The translations under genes and the position numbers were made by a program. Under the pieces are notes generated by a model. That model worked only from the letters and a program-made list of their open reading frames with translations, made no database searches and was not told the DNA's origin. A stretch of DNA of 64,000 nt from Pedobacter sp. MC2016-15 (GTDB lineage: Bacteria > Bacteroidota > Bacteroidia > Sphingobacteriales > Sphingobacteriaceae), in NCBI RefSeq assembly GCF_026239695.1, contig NZ_JAPIVS010000005.1:248001-312000 (forward strand), written 5' to 3'. Below are positions 1 to 8,866 of the stretch, piece after piece (the stretch's first letter is position 1; every line of letters begins with the position of its first letter).

Positions 1-968
1 GCTTCCGTCACTTCTCTACCACGTGAAGTACGCATCATATAACCCTCCTGGATCAGGAAAGGCTCATACACCTCTTCAATGGTACCTTCATCTTCGCCCA
101 CTGCCGTGGCAATCGTTTTAAGACCTACAGGACCACCCTTAAACTTGTCGATGATCGTCAATAGAATCTTATTGTCCATCTCATCCAGTCCGTGCTCATC
201 TACATTCAATGCCGTAAGCGCATACTTTGCAATTGCCGTATCAATCGTTCCATTGCCTTTGATCTGCGCGAAATCACGTGTACGTCGCAGCAGGGCATTC
301 GCAATCCTCGGCGTACCGCGGCTTCGGCGGGCAATCTCATAGGCCCCTTCTTCCGTAATCGGCGTTTTCAGGATCTGTGAGGATCGCAGCACGATCGTCG
401 TCAGCAGTTTCGCATCATAGTAAGCCAGACGCGAGTTAATACCAAACCTGGCACGCAAGGGAGCAGTCAGTAATCCTGAGCGCGTAGTAGCGCCAACCAG
501 TGTAAAAGGATTTAACGTAATCTGCACGGAGCGGGCATTGGGGCCACTCTCCAGCATGATATCTATTTTGAAGTCCTCCATGGCAGAATACAGATATTCT
601 TCTACCAGCGGACTCAAACGGTGTATCTCATCAATAAAAAGGATATCTCCCGTTTCCAGACCTGTCAGCAATCCTGCCAGATCTCCGGGTTTATCCAGCA
701 CAGGACCGGAAGTAACTTTAATACCTACACCCATTTCGTTGGCCACGATGTAGGAGAGCGTAGTTTTACCCAATCCCGGGGGGCCATGAAGCAGCACATG
801 ATCTAAAGGTTCGCCACGCAGTTTTGCGGCCTTCACAAAGATCTTCAGGTTTTCCATGATCTTTTCCTGACCTGTAAAATCCTCAAATGCCTGTGGACGC
901 AAGACTTTCTCTATATCCCTTTCTGCAGGGCTCAGGCTTTCTGAAGAAGGATCAAGGTTTTCGTTCAT
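1..968 (-). CDS. ruvB: Holliday junction branch-migration helicase RuvB (3' end cut by window edge)
   Basis: AAA+ motor of the RuvABC complex, which drives branch migration of Holliday junctions in the cytoplasm during recombinational repair. The frame starts at an ATG at 966-968 and stays open to base 1, giving 322 residues; the family is usually about 340, so only the end of the winged-helix domain is missing. Visible motifs are Walker A GPPGLGKT (about residues 62-69), Walker B with DEIHRL (about 113-118), the sensor segment GATTR (about 159-163), and the C-terminal segment [11 protein letters not shown] of the DNA-binding wing. The next gene ends 9 bp upstream on the same strand, so the two may share transcripts. 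Identification is secure; the start is the first ATG of the conserved frame. Confidence 0.97.
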   Translation of the reverse strand, partial: MNENLDPSSESLSPAERDIEKVLRPQAFEDFTGQEKIMENLKIFVKAAKLRGEPLDHVLLHGPPGLGKTTLSYIVANEMGVGIKVTSGPVLDKPGDLAGLLTGLETGDILFIDEIHRLSPLVEEYLYSAMEDFKIDIMLESGPNARSVQITLNPFTLVGATTRSGLLTAPLRARFGINSRLAYYDAKLLTTIVLRSSQILKTPITEEGAYEIARRSRGTPRIANALLRRTRDFAQIKGNGTIDTAIAKYALTALNVDEHGLDEMDNKILLTIIDKFKGGPVGLKTIATAVGEDEGTIEEVYEPFLIQEGYMMRTSRGREVTE

Positions 969-977
969 GATGTAAAG

Positions 978-1868
978 TTAAGATAAAAACTTTGCTGCCG
1001 GGAGGGCATCTTTGCTGCCATTGGAATAATCGTAAAACCCTTCACCCGATTTTATGCCTTTTTTACCCGCCATCACCATATTTACCAGCAGAGGGCAAGG
1101 CGCATACTTCGGATTCCCAAAGCCTTTGTGCAGCACATTCAGTATCGCCAGGCAGACATCCAGTCCGATGAAATCCGCCAGCTGCAGTGGCCCCATCGGG
1201 TGAGCCATCCCCAGCTTCATCACCGTATCGATCTCCGCAACCCCGGCAACCCCTTCAAATAAACTGAAGATCGCCTCGTTGATCATCGGCATCAGGATAC
1301 GGTTGGCAATAAAGCCCGGATAATCATTCACCTCTACCGGTTCCTTGCCCAGTTTACGCGAAAGCTCCATGACATCTGCCGTAGTTTCATCTGATGTCGC
1401 ATACCCGCGGATTACCTCCACCAGTTTCATCACCGGTACAGGGTTCATGAAGTGCATCCCGATCACCTTTTGGCCCCTGCAGGTTACCGCGGCAATCTGT
1501 GTAATAGAAATGGACGAGGTATTGCTGGCCAGAATCGCCGAAGGCTTGCAGTAGGTGTCCAGCTCACGGAAGATCTTCAGTTTGAGCTCCAGGTTTTCTG
1601 TAGCTGCCTCTACCACCAGATCTGCCATTGAAACGCCGTCCTTCAGCTCCGTGTAGCTATGGATGCGTGCCAGTATATCCGTTTTTTCTTCTTCCGTCAG
1701 TACACCCTTAGCTACCTGACGGTCAATATTTTTAGCAATAGTGTTTAATCCTTTGTTCAGGCTTTCCTGGCATATATCCACCAGGTTCACCTGATAGCCA
1801 AACTGGGCGAAGGTATGGGCAATGCCATTACCCATCGTTCCAGAACCGATGACTGCAATTGTATTCAT
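978..1868 (-). CDS. 3-hydroxybutyryl-CoA / 3-hydroxyacyl-CoA dehydrogenase
   Basis: NAD(P)-dependent oxidation of 3-hydroxyacyl-CoA (probably 3-hydroxybutyryl-CoA) to the 3-keto form, in beta-oxidation or short-chain acyl-CoA metabolism. The protein is 296 residues, the usual length for the single-function family. It begins with the Rossmann motif GSGTMGNG directly after the start, carries the catalytic histidine block HFMNPVPVMKLVEVI, and later NRILMPMINEA at the start of the C-terminal helical dimer domain. The start at 1868 was chosen over an in-frame ATG 48 bp upstream because the Rossmann strand begins at residue 2 there and an AAAGAGAT-like ribosome site precedes it. It lies 13 bp downstream of pdxH on the same strand. 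The exact chain-length preference cannot be read from sequence. Confidence 0.93.
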   Translation of the reverse strand: MNTIAVIGSGTMGNGIAHTFAQFGYQVNLVDICQESLNKGLNTIAKNIDRQVAKGVLTEEEKTDILARIHSYTELKDGVSMADLVVEAATENLELKLKIFRELDTYCKPSAILASNTSSISITQIAAVTCRGQKVIGMHFMNPVPVMKLVEVIRGYATSDETTADVMELSRKLGKEPVEVNDYPGFIANRILMPMINEAIFSLFEGVAGVAEIDTVMKLGMAHPMGPLQLADFIGLDVCLAILNVLHKGFGNPKYAPCPLLVNMVMAGKKGIKSGEGFYDYSNGSKDALPAAKFLS

Positions 1869-1881
1869 TTTATATCTCTTT

Positions 1882-2532
1882 CTATGGTGCAAGTCTGTTG
1901 ATGTTCCACACGCCATTCTCCTGCGTATAGGTAATCCTGTCGTGCAGGCGGCTGGAGCGTCCCTGCCAGAACTCGATGTGCGAGGGCTTCAGGATATAGC
2001 CTCCCCAGTGCTCAGGACGCGGAACTTCCTTATCGGCATAGGCCGATGTAAGCTCCTCTACGCGGTTTTCCAGCACCTCGCGGTCCGGTATCACTGCACT
2101 TTGGGGAGAAGCCTTGGCGCCGATCTGGCTGCCCTTGGGGCGGGAGTGAAAATAAGCAGTAGATTCTTCAGCAGACACCTTGGTGATCGTCCCCTCAATG
2201 CGCACCTGGCGTTCCAGTTCTGCCCAGAAGAATACCATCGCTGCCTGTGGATTCTCCTCCAGCTGGCGTCCCTTGTTGCTGGCATAGTTAGTGTAAAAAA
2301 CAAAGCCATTGTCGTCAAAGCCTTTGAGCAATAATATACGTGCCGTGGGCTTGCCCGACAAATCCGCCGTGGCCAGCGTCATCACATTTGGCTCATACAA
2401 TTGTGCCTCCAGGGCCTCTTTAAACCAATGCCCAAACTGCGCTACCGGGTTTTGGTCAACATCCGCCTCTGCGAGTTGTGCAGAGCGGTAATCTTGTCTC
2501 AAATTTTGAATACTTTCTTTAGTCAGCTCCAT
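1882..2532 (-). CDS. pdxH: Pyridoxamine 5'-phosphate oxidase PdxH
   Basis: FMN enzyme that oxidises pyridoxamine- or pyridoxine-phosphate to pyridoxal phosphate, the last step of vitamin B6 salvage. The 216 residues match the family. Visible are the FMN-binding stretch [19 protein letters not shown], the conserved [19 protein letters not shown], the PLP-site segment [12 protein letters not shown], and the C-terminal RLAP typical of PdxH. The start MELTKES at 2532 is preferred; a longer in-frame extension would run into the divergent yqgE gene and has no family similarity. The 49-bp spacer to yqgE must hold both promoters. Confidence 0.96.
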   Translation of the reverse strand: MELTKESIQNLRQDYRSAQLAEADVDQNPVAQFGHWFKEALEAQLYEPNVMTLATADLSGKPTARILLLKGFDDNGFVFYTNYASNKGRQLEENPQAAMVFFWAELERQVRIEGTITKVSAEESTAYFHSRPKGSQIGAKASPQSAVIPDREVLENRVEELTSAYADKEVPRPEHWGGYILKPSHIEFWQGRSSRLHDRITYTQENGVWNINRLAP

Positions 2533-2581
2533 CTGACAAAAATAGGTTTTAGTTTTTTTAAAATTATCAGTAATTTTCGGA

Positions 2582-3145
2582 ATGATAAGTCGACTGGCAC
2601 CTTCAGCAGGGAAACTGCTTATTTCTGAACCATTTCTGAATGATCCTAATTTTGCAAGGTCTGTAGTTTTACTGACGGAGCACAGTGAAACCGGCACCCT
2701 CGGCTTCGTAGTCAACCATCCAAGCCTCCTGATGGTGGATGATCTGATCGCAGATTTCGGTGGCAAAAACTTTCCGGTATTCTATGGTGGCCCCGTAGCA
2801 ACGGACACGATTCATTTCATCCACCGTTGTCCCGACAGGATCACTGATGGTGAAGAAATCAGCAAGGGCATCTACTGGGGCGGCAATTTTGAAACACTGA
2901 AAACGCTGATCGGGCAGGGGGAAGTGTCTAATGAAGAGCTGAAATTCTTTGTAGGTTATTCCGGATGGGGAGAGCAGCAGCTGCAGGATGAAATCGAAGC
3001 GAATACCTGGATTGTGTCAGATCAATACGATTCTGATATGCTGTTCTCTGCCGATGAGGAGCAGTTATGGAAGGATGTGATCATCCATCTGGGTCCAAAA
3101 TACGCCCACATCAGTAATTTCCCGCAAAACCCCAACTTAAATTAG
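2582..3145 (+). CDS. yqgE: YqgE/AlgH family protein
   Basis: Conserved cytoplasmic protein of the YqgE/AlgH family (DUF179). AlgH was named for an effect on alginate in Pseudomonas, but its biochemical role is not settled. The 187 residues show the family hallmarks: an N-terminal [19 protein letters not shown] block, the [10 protein letters not shown] loop, the FYGGPV segment near residue 64, and VGYSGWG.QQL near residue 120. It is transcribed divergently from pdxH and convergently with purE; a strong nested hairpin separates it from purE. No signal peptide or membrane segment is visible. Confidence 0.93.
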   Translation: MISRLAPSAGKLLISEPFLNDPNFARSVVLLTEHSETGTLGFVVNHPSLLMVDDLIADFGGKNFPVFYGGPVATDTIHFIHRCPDRITDGEEISKGIYWGGNFETLKTLIGQGEVSNEELKFFVGYSGWGEQQLQDEIEANTWIVSDQYDSDMLFSADEEQLWKDVIIHLGPKYAHISNFPQNPNLN

Positions 3146-3229
3146 TCATAGTACTCGGATTGGAATTGGAATTGAAGCAGGAAAAGGTATTGGAATGGGT
3201 TAAGCACCCTGCATAGGATAACCTTTTCA

Positions 3230-3308
3230 AAAAAAACAAAACTCCTTTATCGATGCCTTATGCTGTTCTTCAGCAGCATACAGCATCGATAAAGGAGTTT
3301 GTTTTTTT
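3230..3308. repeat. Nested hairpin repeat, copy 1 (bidirectional terminator-like)
   Basis: An 18-bp outer stem (3239-3256 with 3283-3300) encloses a second hairpin (TATGCTG 3259-3265 with CAGCATA 3274-3280; 8-base loop TTCTTCAG). A-rich and T-rich flanks make it terminator-like in both directions. It lies between the convergent yqgE and purE. Its core is shared, in opposite orientation, with the element at 19576-19656: both read GCCTTATG, YTG, a loop ending CTTCAG, CARCATACAGCATC. The inner stem differs by one compensated pair (C-G against T-A). Termination is inferred from structure and position; the repeat relation is seen directly. Confidence 0.85.
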
Positions 3309-3346
3309 AAACGTAGTTGCTAGTTAAATATTAAGAAGCGGAATAA

Positions 3347-3835
3347 TTAACCCTCCAGCGTAGCTGCTGACTCTTCAACAGCTTGTCTCAGCTGATCTTT
3401 ATACTCCTGCATCTGAGCTGCAAGTGATGAATCTGCTGTAGAAAGTATCTGTACCGCCAGTAACCCTGCATTCTTAGCTGCATTCAGTGCAACAGTTGCT
3501 ACAGGTATCCCATTTGGCATCTGCAAAATTGACAAGATAGAATCCCATCCGTCAATAGAATTGGATGACTTTACAGGAACTCCAATAACAGGAACTACTG
3601 TAATTGAAGCTACCATGCCCGGCAAATGCGCTGCGCCACCTGCGCCAGCAATAATTACTTTTATCCCTCTGCCAGCAGCTTCTTTAGCATAGGTAAACAT
3701 TCTCTCTGGCGTGCGGTGTGCAGATACCACCGTCATTTCAAATTCTACTCCAAATCCTTTTAAAATATCAGCCGCGTCGTTCATGATATGTAAATCAGAC
3801 TTGCTGCCCATAATTATTCCTACTTTCACGCTCAT
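3347..3835 (-). CDS. purE: N5-carboxyaminoimidazole ribonucleotide mutase PurE
   Basis: Class I PurE, converting N5-CAIR to CAIR in de novo purine synthesis, acting directly after PurK. The 162-residue protein has the usual length and shows [10 protein letters not shown] at the N terminus, SAHRTPERM (catalytic histidine) near residue 40, and [16 protein letters not shown] near residue 65, which is typical of the bacterial class I mutase. Its start codon shares one base with the purK stop (TAATG), so the genes are translationally coupled. Transcription ends at the nested hairpin at 3230-3308. Confidence 0.97.
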   Translation of the reverse strand: MSVKVGIIMGSKSDLHIMNDAADILKGFGVEFEMTVVSAHRTPERMFTYAKEAAGRGIKVIIAGAGGAAHLPGMVASITVVPVIGVPVKSSNSIDGWDSILSILQMPNGIPVATVALNAAKNAGLLAVQILSTADSSLAAQMQEYKDQLRQAVEESAATLEG

Positions 3836-4974
3836 TAAGATATTACTTTTAGTGTTTCTTTGATATAGTTTGCTTTTTCAATAGCCGCTTCACGGTTCTG
3901 GTCAACGATTGTAACGTGTCCCATTTTTCTGAAAGGCTTCGTATATTTCTTGCCATAGAGATGTACGTAGACCCCCTCAAGTGCCAGAATCTTCTCCATA
4001 CCCTGGTATTTTGCCACCCCTTCATGACCTTTCTCACCCAGCAGGTTAATCATTACTGCATTGCTGATCGAACGCGTATCGCCCAATGGCAAGTTAAAGA
4101 TCGAGCGAAGATGCTGACCAAACTGTGAAACATAATTACCCTCGATCGACTGGTGCCCGCTGTTATGCGGTCTTGGTGCCAGCTCATTTACCAGTATCTC
4201 ACCATTCCTCGTAATAAACATCTCCACTGCAAGCAGTCCCGTGATGTTCAGGGCAGCAGCAATATTTTTCGCGATCGTCTCGGCACGCTCCTGGATATGA
4301 TCCGGATAGGTAGAAGGAGAGATCAGGAACTCTACCAGGTTAGCCTCTGCATTAAACTCCATCTCTACGAGTGGGAAAGTCTTCACCTCACCATTTGAGT
4401 TCCTTGAAACGATCACCGCAATTTCTTTTTCAAAATCCACGATCTCCTCAATCAGGCAGTGACTTTCAAAAGCACCCTCAAGATCTGCCGCAGAGTTGAT
4501 CCTCATCACGCCCTTGCCATCATAACCATCCCTGCGCTGTTTCAGCATATAAGGAAATGGAATATGTGAAGTTAGCATATCTTCTTTAGTATTTGCCAGC
4601 TGGAAAGGAGCTGTAGGAATATCATTTTCCTTGAAGAACTGTTTCTGAACACCCTTATCCTGGATCAGCCTGATCACCCGCGACTGCGGATATACCAGTT
4701 TGCCCTCTTTTTCCAGTTGTTCCAGCGCTTCAATGTTAACTTTTTCAATTTCAATTGTAATTACATCAGCTTTTTTACCGAATTTATAAACTGTATCGTA
4801 GTCGGTAATTGAACCACACTCAAAGTAATTCGCAATGTGTTTACAGGGAGCGTCAGTATCAGGATCCAGAACCAGTGTAGTCAGGTTATAATTAATAGCT
4901 TCCTGAATTAACATTCTGCCTAATTGTCCCCCGCCTAAGATCCCCAATTTTGAATCACTTATTTGTTTTGCCAT
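3835..4974 (-). CDS. purK: N5-carboxyaminoimidazole ribonucleotide synthase PurK
   Basis: ATP-grasp enzyme that carboxylates AIR with bicarbonate to N5-CAIR. It has 379 residues. Visible are the N-terminal [16 protein letters not shown] nucleotide-fold motif, the ATP-grasp lid [24 protein letters not shown], and the C-terminal catalytic block [24 protein letters not shown]. It forms a two-gene operon with purE, with a 1-base overlap. It is divergent from the flavoprotein at 5032, with 57 bp between the two starts. Confidence 0.97.
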   Translation of the reverse strand: MAKQISDSKLGILGGGQLGRMLIQEAINYNLTTLVLDPDTDAPCKHIANYFECGSITDYDTVYKFGKKADVITIEIEKVNIEALEQLEKEGKLVYPQSRVIRLIQDKGVQKQFFKENDIPTAPFQLANTKEDMLTSHIPFPYMLKQRRDGYDGKGVMRINSAADLEGAFESHCLIEEIVDFEKEIAVIVSRNSNGEVKTFPLVEMEFNAEANLVEFLISPSTYPDHIQERAETIAKNIAAALNITGLLAVEMFITRNGEILVNELAPRPHNSGHQSIEGNYVSQFGQHLRSIFNLPLGDTRSISNAVMINLLGEKGHEGVAKYQGMEKILALEGVYVHLYGKKYTKPFRKMGHVTIVDQNREAAIEKANYIKETLKVIS

Positions 4975-5031
4975 ATCGATATGAAAAAGTTATGCTTATT
5001 TTGCACAAAAATAACAATATAAACGGATTTG

Positions 5032-6222
5032 ATGGATGCAGATGCTATAATAATTGGTGCAGGGGCCTGTGGATTGATGTGTGCGGTGCAGGCCGGATAC
5101 CTTGGAAAGAAGGTAGTTATACTCGAAAAAGCGAGTAAAGCAGGTGCCAAAATATTAATCTCAGGAGGAGGAAGATGCAATTATACCAATTTGCTTGCCA
5201 GTGATGAACAGTTCATTTCCGGGAACAAACATTTTACTAAATCCGCTTTCACACAGTGGACAGTTGCCGATACCATCAGTTTTTTTGAAACTTATGGTAT
5301 TGAGGGCAGGGAAAAAACCCTGGGACAACTCTTTCCTGCCGACAAGAATGCTAAAGCTATTGTAGATATGTTTACAGCGCTGTGTCACGATCTTGGGCAG
5401 GAGATCAAATGCGATACAGATGTTACTGATATCGTCAAAGGCGATGAAAGTTATACCGTCGTTTATCAGCGTGCAGGAAAAGCATATTCCTTGAAAGCAG
5501 CAAAGGTAGTCATCGCTACCGGCGGACTCCCGATTCCCAAGATGGGCGCCAGCGATTTCGCCCTGCGTTTTGCAAGGAAACACGGACTCAACATTGTGGA
5601 GACCGCACCTGCACTCGTGCCACTTACCATTACCGGAAAAGATGAAGACTGGTATGCACAGCTCTCCGGCAATTCTGTATTTGTAGAAATCAGCAATGAC
5701 AGAATCTCCTTTGAGGAAAACATCCTCTTTACACACTGGGGCCTCAGCGGACCTGCAGTGCTGCAGATCTCCTCTTACTGGCGTGCCGGCGAAAGCATCA
5801 ATATTAACCTGCTGCCCCATGAAGAGATAGCCCTGCTGATAGAAGAGGAGAGAGCCGCCAATGGGAAAACCCTCCTCTCAACCTTGCTGAACAGATACTA
5901 CCCCAAGAAATTTACCGATGCCCTCGGCAAATTCCTGCCCCTGGCTAAGACCGTAGCTTCCCTGACCAAATCTGAAATGGAAACAATCCATTCTACCATA
6001 CATTTGTTTAAGGTAAAACCTGCGGGCGATAAGGGATATGACAAGGCCGAAGTGATGCGCGGCGGCATAGACACCGCAGAGCTGTCGTCAAAGACCCTGG
6101 AAGCAAAAAAACTTCCCGGACTCTATTTTGGCGGTGAGTGTGTAGATATAACCGGCTGGCTTGGGGGGTATAACTTCCAGTGGGCCTGGGCTTGTGGTTT
6201 TGTCATTGCGCAGGGCATATAA
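5032..6222 (+). CDS. HI0933/YhiN-family FAD-dependent oxidoreductase (BaiN-like)
   Basis: Predicted flavoprotein of the HI0933 family (aminoacetone oxidase / BaiN group); the substrate is unknown here. It has 396 residues. An FAD dinucleotide fold (AIIIGAGACGLMCAVQA) sits at the N terminus, followed by EKASKAGAKILISGGGRCNYTN, which is diagnostic of the family. The C terminus has YFGGECVDITGWLGGYNFQWA, the second FAD contact. The ATG at 5032 is chosen; a TTG directly before it is in frame but unlikely. The stop at 6220-6222 is one base from the recQ start, so the two are probably co-transcribed. Confidence 0.93.
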   Translation: MDADAIIIGAGACGLMCAVQAGYLGKKVVILEKASKAGAKILISGGGRCNYTNLLASDEQFISGNKHFTKSAFTQWTVADTISFFETYGIEGREKTLGQLFPADKNAKAIVDMFTALCHDLGQEIKCDTDVTDIVKGDESYTVVYQRAGKAYSLKAAKVVIATGGLPIPKMGASDFALRFARKHGLNIVETAPALVPLTITGKDEDWYAQLSGNSVFVEISNDRISFEENILFTHWGLSGPAVLQISSYWRAGESININLLPHEEIALLIEEERAANGKTLLSTLLNRYYPKKFTDALGKFLPLAKTVASLTKSEMETIHSTIHLFKVKPAGDKGYDKAEVMRGGIDTAELSSKTLEAKKLPGLYFGGECVDITGWLGGYNFQWAWACGFVIAQGI

Positions 6223-6223
6223 T

Positions 6224-8116
6224 ATGAACGAAACAGAGATCTTAAAACATTACTGGGGCTTCAGCTCCTTCAGACCCTTGCAGGAAGATATCATCAGCTC
6301 CGTCATGAACGGGCAGGATACCCTTGCGCTGCTGCCAACCGGCGGCGGGAAATCCCTGTGTTTTCAGGTGCCCGCATTGGCGAAGGAGGGCATCTGTATT
6401 GTAGTTTCCCCATTGATTGCCCTTATGAAAGACCAGGTGGAGAACCTCAAAGCCAAAGGCATCAACGCCGTGGCCATTTATGCGGGCATGGGCAAGCGCG
6501 AGATCGATATCCTGCTGGACAACTGCATCTATGGACCTGTCAAGTTTCTGTATTTATCCCCCGAACGACTCCTGTCAGATCTCGTGAGAACACGGATTTC
6601 CTACATGAATGTCAACCTCATCGCCATCGATGAAGCACACTGTATCTCCCAGTGGGGATATGATTTCAGACCCCCATACCTTCAGATCAGCTCATTAAGA
6701 GAAATCCATCCCGATGTGCCATTCATTGCACTTACCGCTACTGCTACCGCTTTCGTCAGACAAGATATACAAGAGAAGCTCGAGCTTAAAGATCCAAAGG
6801 TATTTGTGCAGAGCTTTGCACGTAAAAACTTAAGTTATGTCGTTTTTGATCTCGAGGATAAGTACAAAAAACTCATCGGGATCATCAATAATGTGAAAGG
6901 CAGCGGATTGGTGTACGTACGTAACAGGAGGGAAACCTCTGAAGTTGCCCTGTTTTTGAAGAGGAATAATATTTCGGCAGATTTTTATCACGCCGGACTC
7001 GATAAAGACGAGCGCTCCCGCAAGCAGGCCGGGTGGAAGGAGAATAAGATCCGCGTCATGGTGGCCACCAATGCATTTGGTATGGGCATCGACAAACCCG
7101 ATGTGCGTTTTGTGGTGCATTTGGATTTACCGGAAAGCCTTGAGGCTTACTATCAGGAGGCCGGACGTGCCGGGAGAGACGGACGCCGTTCTTATGCCGT
7201 GCTGCTCGCCAATCAATCTGATCAGATCGCCCTTAAAGCTAAGTATACTGATAGTTTCCCTTCGGTGGAGGAGATCAGGAAAACCTATCACTACCTAGGT
7301 TCCTACTTTCAGCTCGCCTACGGTGCCGGTGCGGGTGTCAGCTTCAGCTTCGACCTCGCCGATTTCTGCAAGCGTTATCAGCTCGGCGTGATCAAAACCA
7401 TTGGCGCACTTAAATTTCTGGAGCATGATGGCTATCTCACTTTGTCAGAAAATATATTCCTGCCCTCAAGGCTCATGTTCACCGCCGGCAATGAAGATGT
7501 ATATCGCTTTCAGATCGAAAACTCAGGCTACGATCCCCTGATCAAAACAGTTTTAAGATCCTATGGCGGGATGTTCGACCATTTTGCACCCATCAGCGAG
7601 AGCGACATCGCCAAAAGGCTGGGCATCTCTTTCAATGATGTCGTGCGGCAACTGGGTACGTTGCAGGAGCAGGGACTGCTCTCATACCTCCAGCAAAGTG
7701 ACCAGCCACAGCTACAATACCTGATGGCCCGGGTAGACCAGCTGCACCTCGATACCGATGTAAAGTACATCGAACTGCGCCGGAAGATCCAGGCGGAGCA
7801 GATCAGCGCCGTCCTGGCTTATGCAGGCACGCCGGTATGCCGCAGTATTCAACTGCTGGCTTATTTTGATGAGCCCAACGCCGATAAATGTGGGGTTTGT
7901 GATGTCTGTCTGGCGGAGAAGAAAGCAGAGGACCTGGCAGAGCTGAGCGACAAAATAGATTTTGAAATCGCTACCCTGCTGCAGACCGGATTAAGGCCCC
8001 TGGATGAGCTAGTTCAGGAAGTAAAGACGGGTAGCGATCAGGAAAAGCTGAACCGCATACGCGAACTGCTTGATGCAGGTAAAATTAAAACTGATGGCAA
8101 AAACTATTATCTTTGA
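6224..8116 (+). CDS. recQ: ATP-dependent DNA helicase RecQ (short form, no HRDC domain)
   Basis: 3'-5' DNA helicase of recombination and fork repair. It has 630 residues. Superfamily 2 motifs are clear: Walker A TGGGKS (39-44), DEAHCISQWGYDFRP (136-150), and motif VI QEAGRAGRDG (about 312-321). The zinc-binding RQC region ends with CGVCDVC near residue 556. After it comes only a short tail of about 70 residues, so the HRDC domain is absent, as in many Bacteroidota RecQ paralogues. The start at 6224 sits one base after the upstream stop; longer in-frame starts would overlap that gene with non-family sequence. Confidence 0.96.
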   Translation: MNETEILKHYWGFSSFRPLQEDIISSVMNGQDTLALLPTGGGKSLCFQVPALAKEGICIVVSPLIALMKDQVENLKAKGINAVAIYAGMGKREIDILLDNCIYGPVKFLYLSPERLLSDLVRTRISYMNVNLIAIDEAHCISQWGYDFRPPYLQISSLREIHPDVPFIALTATATAFVRQDIQEKLELKDPKVFVQSFARKNLSYVVFDLEDKYKKLIGIINNVKGSGLVYVRNRRETSEVALFLKRNNISADFYHAGLDKDERSRKQAGWKENKIRVMVATNAFGMGIDKPDVRFVVHLDLPESLEAYYQEAGRAGRDGRRSYAVLLANQSDQIALKAKYTDSFPSVEEIRKTYHYLGSYFQLAYGAGAGVSFSFDLADFCKRYQLGVIKTIGALKFLEHDGYLTLSENIFLPSRLMFTAGNEDVYRFQIENSGYDPLIKTVLRSYGGMFDHFAPISESDIAKRLGISFNDVVRQLGTLQEQGLLSYLQQSDQPQLQYLMARVDQLHLDTDVKYIELRRKIQAEQISAVLAYAGTPVCRSIQLLAYFDEPNADKCGVCDVCLAEKKAEDLAELSDKIDFEIATLLQTGLRPLDELVQEVKTGSDQEKLNRIRELLDAGKIKTDGKNYYL

Positions 8117-8134
8117 TTTAATGTTCCTTCAAAT

Positions 8135-8845
8135 ATGAGAAAAACAAACCTACTCTACTTATTAGTTCTTCCCGTACTTTTTACGGCATGTAACTCCAAA
8201 TGTGTTGAAGATCTCGGTATTCATTCTACCAGAGAGACTACAGTGAAACCTTTTGATGAAATTAAGCTGAGCGGCCCTATCAGGCTGGTGATGCGTCAGG
8301 ACAGCAGCTTTAAAGTAAACGTTCAGGCAGACTCTGCGGTCATAGACCTCGTAAAAGTAAATGTAAGCGGACATGAGCTGGAACTAAAACTGGATGCCAA
8401 ACAGTATTGCGGTAAGGACTCGATCATTATCAGTGCCGGTATCGGGGATCTCAAAAAACTTAAAGCTGATGGCGCAGGCCATATCTATACTTCTTCCCTC
8501 ATCAACGTGAATGAGCTGGAAATGAACTTATCCGGTGCAACGTCGCTGATGATGCAGATGAATGCCGGAAAACTGAGCACCACTACAGATGGTACAGCAA
8601 ACCTGGCACTATCCGGACAGGCAAGTGTCTACACCCTGAAAAGTAAGGGTGCGGTAGACCTTACCGCCTTTGATTTTGTAACAGGTCTTTCTGATGTCAA
8701 TGTCGAAGGGGTAGCCAGGCTAAAGATCAACGTGCTAAACGAACTCAAGATCAACAGCACAGGTTCGGCAACGATCAGTTACAAAGGAAATCCTAAAGTA
8801 AATGAGAAAAAAACAGGTACATATAAACTGGAGAAAGTTAATTAA
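8135..8845 (+). CDS. GIN-domain (DUF2807) lipoprotein
   Basis: Predicted cell-envelope lipoprotein with a putative auto-transporter adhesin, head GIN domain (DUF2807), a right-handed beta-helix-like fold; no biochemical role is known. It has 236 residues. The signal peptide has a lipobox FTAC with cysteine at residue 19. The body opens with the family phrase FDEIKLSGPIRLVMRQDSSFKVNVQAD and continues with repeating short beta segments (LKADGAGHIYTSSL, ELEMNLSGATSLMM, LKSKGAVDLTAFDF). It sits 18 bp after recQ in the same direction. Confidence 0.88.
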   Translation: MRKTNLLYLLVLPVLFTACNSKCVEDLGIHSTRETTVKPFDEIKLSGPIRLVMRQDSSFKVNVQADSAVIDLVKVNVSGHELELKLDAKQYCGKDSIIISAGIGDLKKLKADGAGHIYTSSLINVNELEMNLSGATSLMMQMNAGKLSTTTDGTANLALSGQASVYTLKSKGAVDLTAFDFVTGLSDVNVEGVARLKINVLNELKINSTGSATISYKGNPKVNEKKTGTYKLEKVN

Positions 8846-8866
8846 ACCCATATTTCTTCTGCATCA

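Noticed and set aside
1822-2334. A 170-codon open frame on the plus strand opposite pdxH and the dehydrogenase
   Set aside because: It overlaps two conserved genes in antisense and shows no domain.
5161-5820. A 219-codon open frame on the minus strand opposite the HI0933-type flavoprotein
   Set aside because: Antisense to a conserved gene, with no motif or plausible start signal.
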